DNA of 64,000 nucleotides from Bradyrhizobium cajani. GTDB lineage: Bacteria > Pseudomonadota > Alphaproteobacteria > Rhizobiales > Xanthobacteraceae. Position numbers and translations under genes: made by a program. How positions within the stretch are numbered: position 1 is the stretch's first letter; each line of letters opens with the position of its first letter. Positions 1-9,231 of the stretch are shown here, in pieces. Under the pieces are notes generated by a model. The model saw only the letters and a program-made list of their open reading frames with translations, was not told the origin of the DNA and searched no databases. The stretch lies in NCBI RefSeq assembly GCF_009759665.1, contig NZ_WQNE01000035.1, forward strand, positions 21,263-85,262, in the 5' to 3' direction.

Positions 1-305
1 AGAACGTCCTGCTCCGTGGTCACGCGCTGCTCGCGAGGATCGACGACGACCAGCGCTGTCGCCGCAAATCGAACCGGAATCACCAGGAGAACGACGGCGC
101 CAAGCGCGAAGATCGCGAGAGCGAGCGTCAGGATGCGGCGAGCATTGTCCCGAAGGAAGGAGATCGCGCCGGCGGCAGTGAGCGCGCCGCCCAGGCGTGC
201 GCTGGTTTCGCGAACCTCACCGTTCGACGAATTCCGCGGCTGCCACGACGCGGCGACATCGGTCGATCCGGAACTTGTCGGGTCTGCGCGGCGACCGAAC
301 GTCAT
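1..305 (-). CDS. Exopolysaccharide chain-length/transport protein (Wzz/ExoP-like), N-terminal part, runs off the window
   Basis: A reading frame on the minus strand starts at ATG 305-303 and stays open to the window edge, giving the first 101 residues. A polar cytoplasmic tail of about 55 residues is followed by a hydrophobic segment at about 59-79 and then by periplasmic sequence with ALVVVDPREQRV at about 84-95. A transmembrane segment followed by an A-x-L-x-V-DPR motif is typical of the Wzz domain of polysaccharide co-polymerases such as ExoP and GumC, which control chain length of exported exopolysaccharide at the inner membrane. The frame is divergent from the glycosyltransferase at 590, which supports a polysaccharide locus. 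Whether a C-terminal tyrosine-kinase domain follows cannot be seen. Confidence 0.72.
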   Translation of the reverse strand, partial: MTFGRRADPTSSGSTDVAASWQPRNSSNGEVRETSARLGGALTAAGAISFLRDNARRILTLALAIFALGAVVLLVIPVRFAATALVVVDPREQRVTTEQDV

Positions 306-405
306 GGACTTTACTCGGATTCAACTGGCGAACACTGTTCAGTGGCCTGCTCCAACGTAAATATCTATGGTTAATCCGCAGTTACCCGCCCGCTACGCGA
401 CTATG

Positions 406-415
406 ACCAATTGGT
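406..415. promoter_or_regulatory. Palindrome ACCAATTGGT in the divergent promoter region
   Basis: A perfect 10-bp palindrome lies in the 284-bp region between the ExoP-like gene and the glycosyltransferase. It may be a regulator half-site for either gene, but it could occur by chance. No known operator is recognised. Confidence 0.25.
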
Positions 416-490
416 TAACGCACTCGCATCATTTCGCCTGGGAACCAGCGGAATTCGCTTGCGAGAGACGCCCTTCCGATGGGCCTCGCA

Positions 491-551
491 TTAACTCCGT
501 TTGTTGCTAGTCGGTGTCCGCCCGATGCTCGCATGATAGGTACGGAGTTAA
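491..551. promoter_or_regulatory. 10-bp perfect inverted repeat with 41-bp spacer upstream of the glycosyltransferase
   Basis: TTAACTCCGT at 491-500 is repeated as its exact reverse complement ACGGAGTTAA at 542-551, about 40 bp before the GTG start at 590. The arms could be paired operator sites bound by a looping regulator, or a stem in the leader RNA. The rest of 306-589 shows no gene. Confidence 0.35.
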
Positions 552-589
552 GAAGGTGATAATTTCATTTCTTCAACGGGTCGGGATTC

Positions 590-1780
590 GTGCTCCATTA
601 CCAACCAGGCGCAGAACTGGGCGAGGCACCGAAGCTGCCGTCGACGGCGGCCACACTCGCAAGACCCAACAGCGGCGGATCGAAGCTGCACGTGCTTCTC
701 GTGCAAACCCAGGCCGAGAACGCGGGCGCCCAGGAGATCTCGCGGCTGCTTGGCGCCGGCCTCTCCGCTCGCGGCTATCGGGTCACCAATCTGTTCTTCT
801 TCCGCAAGTCGAGCTCCTTCGACGAGCCGCCCGATACGTTCTATTGCGCATCGCGCCGGCCGGGCAATCCGCTGGCCTTGCTGCGGATGCTGTGGACACT
901 GGGCCGCCATATCAGGACCACCAGGCCCGACGCCGTCCTGACCTTTCAGCATTTCGGCAACGTCATCGGCGCCGGCGTGTCGTGCCTCGTCAGCCGGGCC
1001 CCGGTCGTCGCCAATCAGGTGTCATCGGCGCTGTCGATGAGCTGGCCGGTCCGCGCGGCCGACATCGCCATGGGCAGCCTCGGCTTCTTCGACCGCATCA
1101 CGCTGAACTCACAGGCCATGGAGCGCGAATATTCGCGCTACCCCGCGACCTATCGCTCGCGCATGGTGCATGTCCCGCACGGCTTCGACGACAAGGCGCT
1201 AACACTGTCGAAGCAGGCCGCCCGGCAGACGTTCAACCTTCCGCCGGACAGCACACTGCTCGGCTGCGCAGCAAGGCTGCACCCGCACAAGCGGCTTGAT
1301 GCGGCGATCCGTCTGTTGCCGGGTGAACCATCCTGGCACCTCGCGCTGGCCGGCCAGGGAGCCGACGAGGCCCGGCTGAGGCAGTTGGCGGACGAGTTGA
1401 AGGTATTGGACAGGCTGCATCTGCTGGGCGAAATCCCACCGCGCCGAATGGCGGACTTCCTCGCCGGTCTGGACGTGTTCGTATTCCCGACGCAGGCCGA
1501 GACCTTTGGCCTGGCCGCGGTCGAGGCCGCAAACGCCGGCGTTCCCTCCGTCGTCACCGATCTTCCCGTTCTGCGCGAGGTGTTGTCGTTCGAAGGAGAA
1601 CCGACCGCACTCTTCGTCGACGCCTCCGATCATACGAAACTGGCGGCGGCCGTTTCCAGAATTCTGACGGATCAAACCCTGAGCGACCAACTGCGGCAAA
1701 ACGCCAAGGGATTGAAATCGCGCTATTCGGTCGATGCCATGGTGGAGGAATACGTTCGAATTCTCGGCCAGGTCATTTGA
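590..1780 (+). CDS. Glycosyltransferase, GT-B fold, family 4 type
   Basis: This 396-residue protein resembles cytoplasmic GT4 enzymes that add a sugar from a nucleotide donor to a growing polysaccharide or lipid-linked oligosaccharide. The N-terminal Rossmann half begins at about residue 32 (LHVLLVQTQ). The C-terminal donor-binding half contains the E-x7-E motif (E304 and E312 in ETFGLAAVE) followed by the AGVPSVVTD loop. The GTG at 590 is used as start; the conserved part only begins near residue 32, so a shorter protein is possible. The stop overlaps a possible TTG start of the next gene, so the two are probably co-transcribed. Acceptor and donor sugars are unknown. Confidence 0.85.
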   Translation: MLHYQPGAELGEAPKLPSTAATLARPNSGGSKLHVLLVQTQAENAGAQEISRLLGAGLSARGYRVTNLFFFRKSSSFDEPPDTFYCASRRPGNPLALLRMLWTLGRHIRTTRPDAVLTFQHFGNVIGAGVSCLVSRAPVVANQVSSALSMSWPVRAADIAMGSLGFFDRITLNSQAMEREYSRYPATYRSRMVHVPHGFDDKALTLSKQAARQTFNLPPDSTLLGCAARLHPHKRLDAAIRLLPGEPSWHLALAGQGADEARLRQLADELKVLDRLHLLGEIPPRRMADFLAGLDVFVFPTQAETFGLAAVEAANAGVPSVVTDLPVLREVLSFEGEPTALFVDASDHTKLAAAVSRILTDQTLSDQLRQNAKGLKSRYSVDAMVEEYVRILGQVI

Positions 1781-1809
1781 CGGGGCGCGTTGGGACAGAT
1801 TGGCTCGAC

Positions 1810-3345
1810 ATGATCATCGAGTTTCGCTGTGAACGAGAGCATGCGCGGCGGTGGATGGACCGCGAGACGCTGTCGATCGACGGGCGCGATGTTCCGGTTC
1901 AAATCGCTTGGACCGCAACGACCGAGTCACGCCCCACAGGTCTCGACGCGCTGTTCGAACTCGAACGCATGGTGTTGCACAGGGGCAAACATAGCGGCGC
2001 CGAGAAACTGAAGATCACCCCGGAACGGACGCGGGCTCGCACTGGCACGGCCGACGCGATCATCGATTTTACGGGCGCAGCGCGGGACCCCGGCTGTTCT
2101 GTCCGGCTCTATCTGCGCCCATTGTTCAATGGAGCCGCGGGCGAAAACGCCGCGCTCGCTGCCATTCTCGCCGGCGACCTGCCGCTGATCGAGATCGTCA
2201 ACGACGTCGACGGTGCAGTCCTCGATCGCGGCCACCCCTCCGGAGAGATTGCAACCGGCTTGAGCGGTGCGCTCGAAACCGTCATGGCGCGAACCCTGAC
2301 CATGGTCGCGGCAATCCTGTCGGAACGCCCGCGCATCGTGCCGCAACTGGCACGTCCAGCCGGAGACAACATCGGCCGGCAGCCGGCGGCATACGTTGCG
2401 CGCGGCCTCGCGGTATCGATCGCCAAGGAGATCTATCGGCTCTGCTGCTATGCCCCGCATTGGCATATCGGATGGCGCTTCAATGACGGCGCAGGCGTCT
2501 GGCAAACCGGAAACCTATCCGGACCTCGCTGGAATGTTCTGGGAGATCCCGGCAACCACTTCTACGCCGATCCATTTCCCATCAAATGGCAGGGACGGAC
2601 ATTCGTCTTTTTCGAGGATCTCGACCACCGCGTTGGGAAAGGCATCATCTCGGCGATCGAGTTCGACGACGCGGGCCCGATCGGCGAAGTCGTGCCCGTG
2701 CTGGAGGAGCCCTGGCACCTGTCCTATCCGTTCCTGATCGAGGACGATGGCGCGGTGTGGATGATCCCGGAAAGCTCCGTCCACGGCGACGTCGCGCTCT
2801 ACAAATGCGTTCGGTTTCCTGACAAATGGGAGCGCCACGCGACGCTACTGTCAGGCCTTGAGCTCGCCGATGCCACGATCACGCGGCACAACGGCCTGCA
2901 CTATCTGTTCGGCGCCTGGCGCGACGGAACCGGCGGCTACTCGGATTCGCTCGCGATCTACTACGCCGAGCATCTCCTGGGCCCGTGGCTGCCCCATGCC
3001 AGCAATCCGGTCCTGATCGATCGTGCAAGCGCGCGGCCAGCGGGGAATTTCGTCACCATCAATGACAAATTGTGGCGACCGGTTCAGGATTGTGCCGACG
3101 GCTATGGCGCGGCGCTCCGCCTTGCGGAGATTGTCGAACTGTCGCCGACGACGTTCAAGCAGATCGTCCGCCATTCGCTCAAGCCCGGACCGGCATGGCC
3201 CGGCAGGAAGCTGCATACCCTGAACCGTTGCGGCCGCCTCGAGGTGATCGACGGATCACGCGTCCAACCCAAGACCCACGCCTTCACGCGCAGATTTCCC
3301 TCGGCTGTTCTGTCTCCGCGAGCCAGTCCGCACGCCGCCCGCTGA
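1810..3345 (+). CDS. GINT1-like beta-propeller domain protein, probable polysaccharide-modifying enzyme
   Basis: The ATG at 1810 gives 511 residues; a TTG at 1777 overlapping the upstream stop is an alternative. The C-terminal 270 residues carry repeated blade-like motifs: HFYADPFPIKWQGRTFVFFE, a YPFLIEDDGAVWMIPESS stretch, a GLHYLFGAWRD stretch and a final RPAGNFVTINDKLWRPVQD segment. These resemble the five-bladed propeller at the N-terminus of plant glucosamine inositolphosphorylceramide transferase 1, which is related to GH43-like propellers. In bacteria such proteins sit in polysaccharide loci and often lack an assigned reaction. The first 200 residues have no motif I recognise. The position directly after a glycosyltransferase suggests a role in glycan assembly or decoration. 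Confidence 0.6.
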   Translation: MIIEFRCEREHARRWMDRETLSIDGRDVPVQIAWTATTESRPTGLDALFELERMVLHRGKHSGAEKLKITPERTRARTGTADAIIDFTGAARDPGCSVRLYLRPLFNGAAGENAALAAILAGDLPLIEIVNDVDGAVLDRGHPSGEIATGLSGALETVMARTLTMVAAILSERPRIVPQLARPAGDNIGRQPAAYVARGLAVSIAKEIYRLCCYAPHWHIGWRFNDGAGVWQTGNLSGPRWNVLGDPGNHFYADPFPIKWQGRTFVFFEDLDHRVGKGIISAIEFDDAGPIGEVVPVLEEPWHLSYPFLIEDDGAVWMIPESSVHGDVALYKCVRFPDKWERHATLLSGLELADATITRHNGLHYLFGAWRDGTGGYSDSLAIYYAEHLLGPWLPHASNPVLIDRASARPAGNFVTINDKLWRPVQDCADGYGAALRLAEIVELSPTTFKQIVRHSLKPGPAWPGRKLHTLNRCGRLEVIDGSRVQPKTHAFTRRFPSAVLSPRASPHAAR

Positions 3346-3364
3346 AGCCGGCATCCTGATCTGC

Positions 3365-4344
3365 TCAATCCTGCGGCAGCGCGTCGAGATGGCAGGCCAC
3401 CCACTGGTCACCTTCGGCCGAACGAAGTGCCGGCTCCTCCGTTCTGCAACGGTCGAAGGCGAATGGGCAACGGGTGTGAAACCGGCATCCGCTCGGCGGA
3501 TTGATCGGGCTCGGCACGTCGCCGCGGAGGATGATCGGACTGCGCCGGGCGCCCGGCTCGGGCAGCGGCACCGCGGAGAGCAGCGCCTTGGTGTAGGGAT
3601 GCCTCGGCGCGGCAAAGATCTCGCGGCGCGGCGCTACCTCGACGATCTTGCCGAGATACATCACCGCGACGCGATGGGTCATATGCTCGACGATGGCGAG
3701 GTCATGGCTGATGAACAGCAGTGCCAGGCCGAACTCGCGCTGGAGATCCTGGAGCAGATTGACGATCTGCGCCTTGACCGAGACGTCGAGCGCGGACACC
3801 GCCTCGTCGCACACGATCAGCTCGGGCTCCGCAGCGAGCGCCCGCGCGATCCCGATGCGCTGGCGCTGGCCGCCGGAGAATTCGTGTGGCCGGCGGTTCA
3901 GGGCCTCGCGCGGCAGGCGGACGGTATCCATCAGTGCGGTGACGCGCACCTCGAGATCCTCTGCCGATTTGGCGAGACCGAAATTGCGGATCGGCTCGGC
4001 CAGGATGTCGCGCACGCGCATGCGCGGGTTGAGGCTCGAGAATGGATCCTGGAACACCACCTGCACGCGGCGGCGCATCTGGCGCATAGTGCTCGGATGT
4101 GCGTCGTCGATCCGCTGGCCGTCGAGGATCACCTGCCCCGCGGTGACGTCGAACAGGCGCAGGATGGCGCGGCCGACCGTCGACTTGCCGCAGCCGGACT
4201 CGCCGACCAGCGACAGCGTCTCGCCGCGCGCGATCTCGAACGACACGCCGTCTACCGCATAGACGAATTCGGTTTGTCGCCCGAAGAGGCCCTTATTGAT
4301 CGGGAAATGCTTCTTGAGGTCGTTGACCTGGAGCAACGGAGCGC

Positions 4345-4348
<4 letters not shown>
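3365..4348 (-). CDS. Peptide/opine-type ABC transporter ATP-binding protein (DppF/OppF-like)
   Basis: This 327-residue ATPase is one of two that would power the permease pair encoded upstream. It has Walker A GESGCGKST, signature SGGQRQR and Walker B LIVCDEAVSALD with the switch histidine in ISHDLAIV. A C-terminal oligopeptide-transporter extension carries cysteines in CRFHTRCPFAFDRC, the site where some family members bind an Fe-S cluster. Its ATG overlaps the stop of the preceding DppD-like gene by four bases, so the two should be translated together. It is the last gene of a binding protein-permease-permease-ATPase-ATPase operon. The substrate cannot be told from the sequence. Confidence 0.9.
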
Positions 4349-5334
<986 letters not shown>

Positions 5335-5352
5335 CGCAATCAGCCCTGAAAA

Positions 5353-6276
5353 CTAGAGGCTCTTGGCCATGCGCGGATCGAGCGCATCGCGAAGGCCGTC
5401 GCCGAGCAGATTCACGGCGAGCACGGTGACGGACAGGAAGGCCGCCGGGAAGAACACGATGTAGGGCTTGACCTGCCACAGCGCGCGGCCTTCGGCCATG
5501 ATGTTGCCCCAAGACGGAATGGTCGGCGGCGTGCCGGCGCCGATGAAGGACAGGATCGCCTCCGTGATCATGGCGCTGGCGCAGATATAGGTTGCCTGCA
5601 CCAACATCGGCGCGAGCGTGTTGGGCAGGATGTGACGCAAAATGATCATCGGCGTGCGTGTGCCGCAGGCAACCGCCGCGTCCACATAGGGCTGCTCGCG
5701 CAGCGACAGCACCACGCTGCGAACGAGACGGGAGACGCGCGGGATTTCGGCAATGGTGATGGCCAGGATGACATTGCCGACGCTGCCGCGGGTCAGCGCC
5801 ATCAGCGCGATCGCAAGCAGGATCGGCGGGATCGACATCAATCCGTCCATGAAGCGCATCAGGATTCCGTCGGCCCAGCGAACGAAGCCAGAAACCATGC
5901 CGATGGCGAGACCTATCACGGATGCAAATATCGCAACGGACAGGCCGACCGTCAGCGAGACCCGCGCGCCGAACAGCACGCGCGAATAGATGTCGCGGCC
6001 GAGCACGTCGGTGCCGAACCAGAAATCGGCCGACGGCGCGCGCGTGCGCTTGGCAGGCGCAAGCGCGGTCGGATCGACCGTTCCGAGATGGGGCGCGAAA
6101 ATCGCGATCAGGACGAGCGTCAGCAGCAGCGCGCCGCCGATCGCGACGGTGGGATGGCCGCGCAGCAGACCGACGAAGCCGCGCCGGATCGTGACCGGCC
6201 GGAGGATCTCAGGCAGTTGCGGCGCGACGACGAGACCGGCCGGAAGTGATTGCGGGTTGACGGTCGTATCGGTCAA
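5353..6276 (-). CDS. ABC transporter permease, DppC/OppC-like
   Basis: A 307-residue integral membrane protein with a roughly 35-residue cytoplasmic N-terminus, a first membrane segment at about 40-60, an N-terminal OppC-type linker ending in GTDVLGRDIYSRVLFGAR, and the BPD_transp_1 core. The EAA-type loop that contacts the ATPase is in the region of VACGTRTPMIILRHILPN. It overlaps the DppB-like gene by four bases, as is usual for these heterodimeric permeases. The C-terminal LLGDGLRDALDPR motif is typical of DppC and OppC. Confidence 0.9.
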   Translation of the reverse strand: MTDTTVNPQSLPAGLVVAPQLPEILRPVTIRRGFVGLLRGHPTVAIGGALLLTLVLIAIFAPHLGTVDPTALAPAKRTRAPSADFWFGTDVLGRDIYSRVLFGARVSLTVGLSVAIFASVIGLAIGMVSGFVRWADGILMRFMDGLMSIPPILLAIALMALTRGSVGNVILAITIAEIPRVSRLVRSVVLSLREQPYVDAAVACGTRTPMIILRHILPNTLAPMLVQATYICASAMITEAILSFIGAGTPPTIPSWGNIMAEGRALWQVKPYIVFFPAAFLSVTVLAVNLLGDGLRDALDPRMAKSL

Positions 6277-7214
6277 TAGCGGATCCTCGGGTCAACGAGC
6301 GTGTAGACGACGTCGATCATCAGATTGACGAGGACGTAGACGAAGCTGAACAGCAGCACGATGCCCTGGATCACCGGATAGTCGCGGCGCAGGATCGCGT
6401 CGATCGTGAGCCGGCCGAGGCCGGGGATCGCGAACACGCTCTCCGTGACGACGGCACCGCCGATCAGGAGCGCGATGCCGATCCCGATCACGGTCACGAT
6501 CGGCACTGCCGCGTTCTTCAACGCGTGGATGAACAGGATGCCGCCCTGCCCGAGCCCCTTGGCGCGCGCGGTGCGGATATAGTCCTGCTGCAAAACTTCG
6601 AGCATGGCCGCGCGGGTGATGCGCGCGACCAGCGCGATGTAGACACAGCCGAGCGCGATCGCCGGCAGGATCAGGTTCTCCAGCCACGGCCAGAAGCCCG
6701 CCGTGAGCGGCGTGTAGCCCTGCACCGGAAGCCATTCGAGCTCCAGTGCGAAGATATAGGCGAGCATGTAACCGACCACGAAGACGGGCAGCGAGAAGCC
6801 GAACACCGCAAAACCCATGATGGCGCGGTCGATCAGGCTGCCCGCCTTCCACGCCGCCACCACGCCAAGCGGCACCGCGACCACGATCGTGAGCAGGAGC
6901 GTGACGATCATCAGCGACAGCGTCGGCCCGAGACGCTGTCCGATCATCGCCGAGACCGGCAAGTTGGTGAAGATCGAGGTGCCGAGATCGCCATGCAGGA
7001 TGCGCCAGACCCAGCTTCCGAACTGGATCAGGAAGGGCCGGTCGAGGCCGAGGCTCTGGCGGATGCGCTCCACATCCTCCGGGCTTGCCTGATCGCCCGC
7101 GATCACCACGGCGGGATCACCCGGCGCGATGTAGAGCAGGCTGAACACGAACAATGCGACGATCGCCATCACCGGCAAGGTCGCAACGATGCGGCGGAGG
7201 ATGTAGGAGAGCAT
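6273..7214 (-). CDS. ABC transporter permease, DppB/OppB-like
   Basis: A 313-residue integral membrane protein starting MLSYILRRIVATLPVMA, the usual DppB N-terminus. It carries the periplasmic PGDPAVVIAGDQAS segment and the EAA-loop region with YIRTARAKGLG. It ends with the family-typical VYTLVDPRIRY. It pairs with the DppC-like permease to form the channel of a peptide/nickel/opine-type importer. It begins 17 bases after the binding-protein gene, so the five transporter genes form one unit. Confidence 0.9.
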   Translation of the reverse strand: MLSYILRRIVATLPVMAIVALFVFSLLYIAPGDPAVVIAGDQASPEDVERIRQSLGLDRPFLIQFGSWVWRILHGDLGTSIFTNLPVSAMIGQRLGPTLSLMIVTLLLTIVVAVPLGVVAAWKAGSLIDRAIMGFAVFGFSLPVFVVGYMLAYIFALELEWLPVQGYTPLTAGFWPWLENLILPAIALGCVYIALVARITRAAMLEVLQQDYIRTARAKGLGQGGILFIHALKNAAVPIVTVIGIGIALLIGGAVVTESVFAIPGLGRLTIDAILRRDYPVIQGIVLLFSFVYVLVNLMIDVVYTLVDPRIRY

Positions 7215-7231
7215 ATCGCCTCAGCGCAGGA

Positions 7232-8836
7232 TCATACGGTCTTCGATACGCCCCAGAAGAACGGCAGCGGCCCCTTGGTGATGCCGGCAACGTTCTTGCG
7301 CCACGCCGTGTAGGTCAGGAAGAAACCGGTCGGCGCGTAGACGACGTCGTCGAGTGCCGCCTTGTTGAGGCGGCCGACCGCGGCCTTTTCCTCTTCGAGA
7401 TTCTTGGCCTCGAACCAGGATGTGACCTCCTTCTCGGTGCCGGGGCTGTTCGGCCAGCCGAACCAGGCCTTGTCGCCATTGGCGCGAATGGCGGTGTAGG
7501 AGGCAGGAGTGATGCAATCGGCGCCGGCATGCCAGCTGTGGAACATGTTCCAGCCGCCCTGCCCCGGCGGGGTCTTTGCGGCGCGACGGGAGCCCACCGT
7601 GCCCCAATCGGTGGCGACGAAATCGACATTCATCCCGAGCTTCTTCAGGAGGTCAGCGGTGACGTCGCCTTGCGCCTTCGTGATCGGCTGGTCCTGCGCC
7701 ACCAAACACGTCACCGGCTGACCGGAATAGCCGCTCTCGGCCAGCAGCTTCTTGGCGGCATCGAAGTCGCGCTTGCCCTTCAATATCTCCCCGCCCATCT
7801 CGCTGTAGAGCGGTGTGTCCGGGGTGAAGAAGCCCGGCAGCGACTTCCACAGTGCGTTGTCGTCGCCGACGATTGCGCGCATATAGTCTTCCTGGCTGAG
7901 CGCCATCAACACCGCGCGCCGCGCCCGCACGTCGTTGAACGGCGCGAACAGATGGTTCATGCGGAACGAGCCGATATTGCCGAGGGGATCGCCGATGTCG
8001 ACGCTGATGTTCTTGTTCTTCTTCAGCACGGGCACGAGATCGGCGATCGGGTTTTCCCACCAGTCGACCTCGCCGTTCTGCAATGCAGCCGCCGCGGTCG
8101 CGGGGTCCGGCATCACGATCCATTCCACGCGATCGACCATGATTTGCTTGCCGCCGGCGAGCCAGGATGCCTTCTCCTGCCGCGGCACATAATCGGCGAA
8201 TTTCTCGAACACGGCCTTGGCGCCAGGGACCCACTCGCCCTTGGCGAACTTCATTGGACCTGAGCCGATATATTCGGTGATCTGCTTGAAAGGATCGGTC
8301 TTGGCGATACGCTCGGGCATCATGAAGGAGCACGGCGCGTTGTTCTTGGCCAGCGCGTAGAGCATTTTCGGGTAGGGCTGCTTCAAAACCCATTTGAACG
8401 TGCGATCGTCGACAGCGGTCAATTCCTGCTGGATCGCAACGATCATCAGGCCCATCGGGTCGCGCGCGGCCCAGCGAGACAGGCTCGCAACGACGTCCTT
8501 GGCCAGCACCGGCTCGCCGTCATGGAACTTGAGGCCGGGCCTTAAGCGGAATGTCCAGATCTTGCCGTCGTCGGTGGTCTCCTCGGACTCGACCATCTGG
8601 CGCTGCGGTTGAAGCTGTGCGTCGATACCGTAGAGCGTGTCCCAGACCATCGCGGCAGCATTGCGCACGACATATTGGGTACCCCAGATCGGATCGAAAT
8701 TGGCGAGATTTGCCTGGGGCACGAAGCGCAGGGTGCGCGCCGCCGCCCCTTGCGACAGCGCGGGAGCCGCGAGGCCACCGGTCAGTGCCAGACTGCCCGC
8801 GCCAGCCAGTCCCTTCAATACGGTCCTGCGATCCAT
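7232..8836 (-). CDS. Periplasmic solute-binding protein, SBP_bac_5 family (peptide/opine-type ABC importer)
   Basis: The start at ATG 8836 is chosen because a GGGAGGACTTC ribosome site lies just upstream and the protein then begins with an export signal. The 534-residue product opens with MDRRTVLKGLAGAGS, a twin-arginine-like signal with a hydrophobic core and an Ala-rich cleavage zone near residue 28. The mature part shows family-5 motifs such as LRFVPQANLANFDPIWGTQY and WTFRLRPGLKFHDGEPV. It would capture the substrate in the periplasm for the DppBCDF-like genes downstream. Family-5 proteins bind peptides, opines, metal chelates or glycosides. The neighbouring aromatic catabolism genes make a non-peptide ligand plausible. 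Confidence 0.88.
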   Translation of the reverse strand: MDRRTVLKGLAGAGSLALTGGLAAPALSQGAAARTLRFVPQANLANFDPIWGTQYVVRNAAAMVWDTLYGIDAQLQPQRQMVESEETTDDGKIWTFRLRPGLKFHDGEPVLAKDVVASLSRWAARDPMGLMIVAIQQELTAVDDRTFKWVLKQPYPKMLYALAKNNAPCSFMMPERIAKTDPFKQITEYIGSGPMKFAKGEWVPGAKAVFEKFADYVPRQEKASWLAGGKQIMVDRVEWIVMPDPATAAAALQNGEVDWWENPIADLVPVLKKNKNISVDIGDPLGNIGSFRMNHLFAPFNDVRARRAVLMALSQEDYMRAIVGDDNALWKSLPGFFTPDTPLYSEMGGEILKGKRDFDAAKKLLAESGYSGQPVTCLVAQDQPITKAQGDVTADLLKKLGMNVDFVATDWGTVGSRRAAKTPPGQGGWNMFHSWHAGADCITPASYTAIRANGDKAWFGWPNSPGTEKEVTSWFEAKNLEEEKAAVGRLNKAALDDVVYAPTGFFLTYTAWRKNVAGITKGPLPFFWGVSKTV

Positions 8837-9231
8837 GAAGTCCTCCCAGTAATGCCGTGGTGCCGGCCAATTGTTGGCCAAGGGCAGGTGAAACCAGAGC
8901 CCATTGGCGTGCAAATGGTATGCCAGTAGCCGCGACTTCGCCAGCGGGATTTGGATCGGACCTCACGGGTCCGGACAGATGCCGCCGCGATCGAACACGG
9001 CGCATCGCTCTCGCGGCATGTTTGCCGGAGTTTTCTCACGCTGTCGTCAGGAGGGCACGGAGGCGACGGCTGAAATCCGCGACGGGACTCGTGGTGACGG
9101 CGATCACGACCGTCAGCTGCTCTGATGCCTCGTCACGCCGTCTGCGTGCATGGTCGGAGGACCGTAGGGCGATGGGTTCGCCCTTGCGGACTGCGCTTCG
9201 CACAGCCGCTGGGCCAACCCACCCTGTCTTT
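8837..9231. other. 395-bp intergenic region without a gene
   Basis: I see no supportable reading frame here. It holds the ribosome site of the binding-protein gene, a small CGGCA/TGCCG hairpin near 9015-9030 and a long imperfect hairpin at 9174-9220. The 9000-9230 stretch looks like a dispersed, non-coding repeat of the sort common in Bradyrhizobium intergenic DNA; that assignment rests on recollection of the family and is tentative. Confidence 0.4.
9174..9220 (-). terminator. Imperfect intercistronic hairpin after the aldehyde dehydrogenase gene
   Basis: On the minus strand GGGTTGGCCC (9220-9211) pairs with GGGCGAACCC (9183-9174) with a single mismatch, and inner GCGG/CCGC and TGCG/CGCA pairs extend the structure. 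It lies 11 bases after the aldehyde dehydrogenase stop codon. There is no T-run, so it may be a 3'-end processing or stability element rather than a strict intrinsic terminator. It would separate the transporter operon from the enzymes upstream. Confidence 0.45.

Noticed and set aside
8837..9231. Short coding frames in the 395-bp gap upstream of the binding-protein gene
   Set aside because: No ribosome site or recognisable protein; the region looks like non-coding repeat DNA with hairpins.
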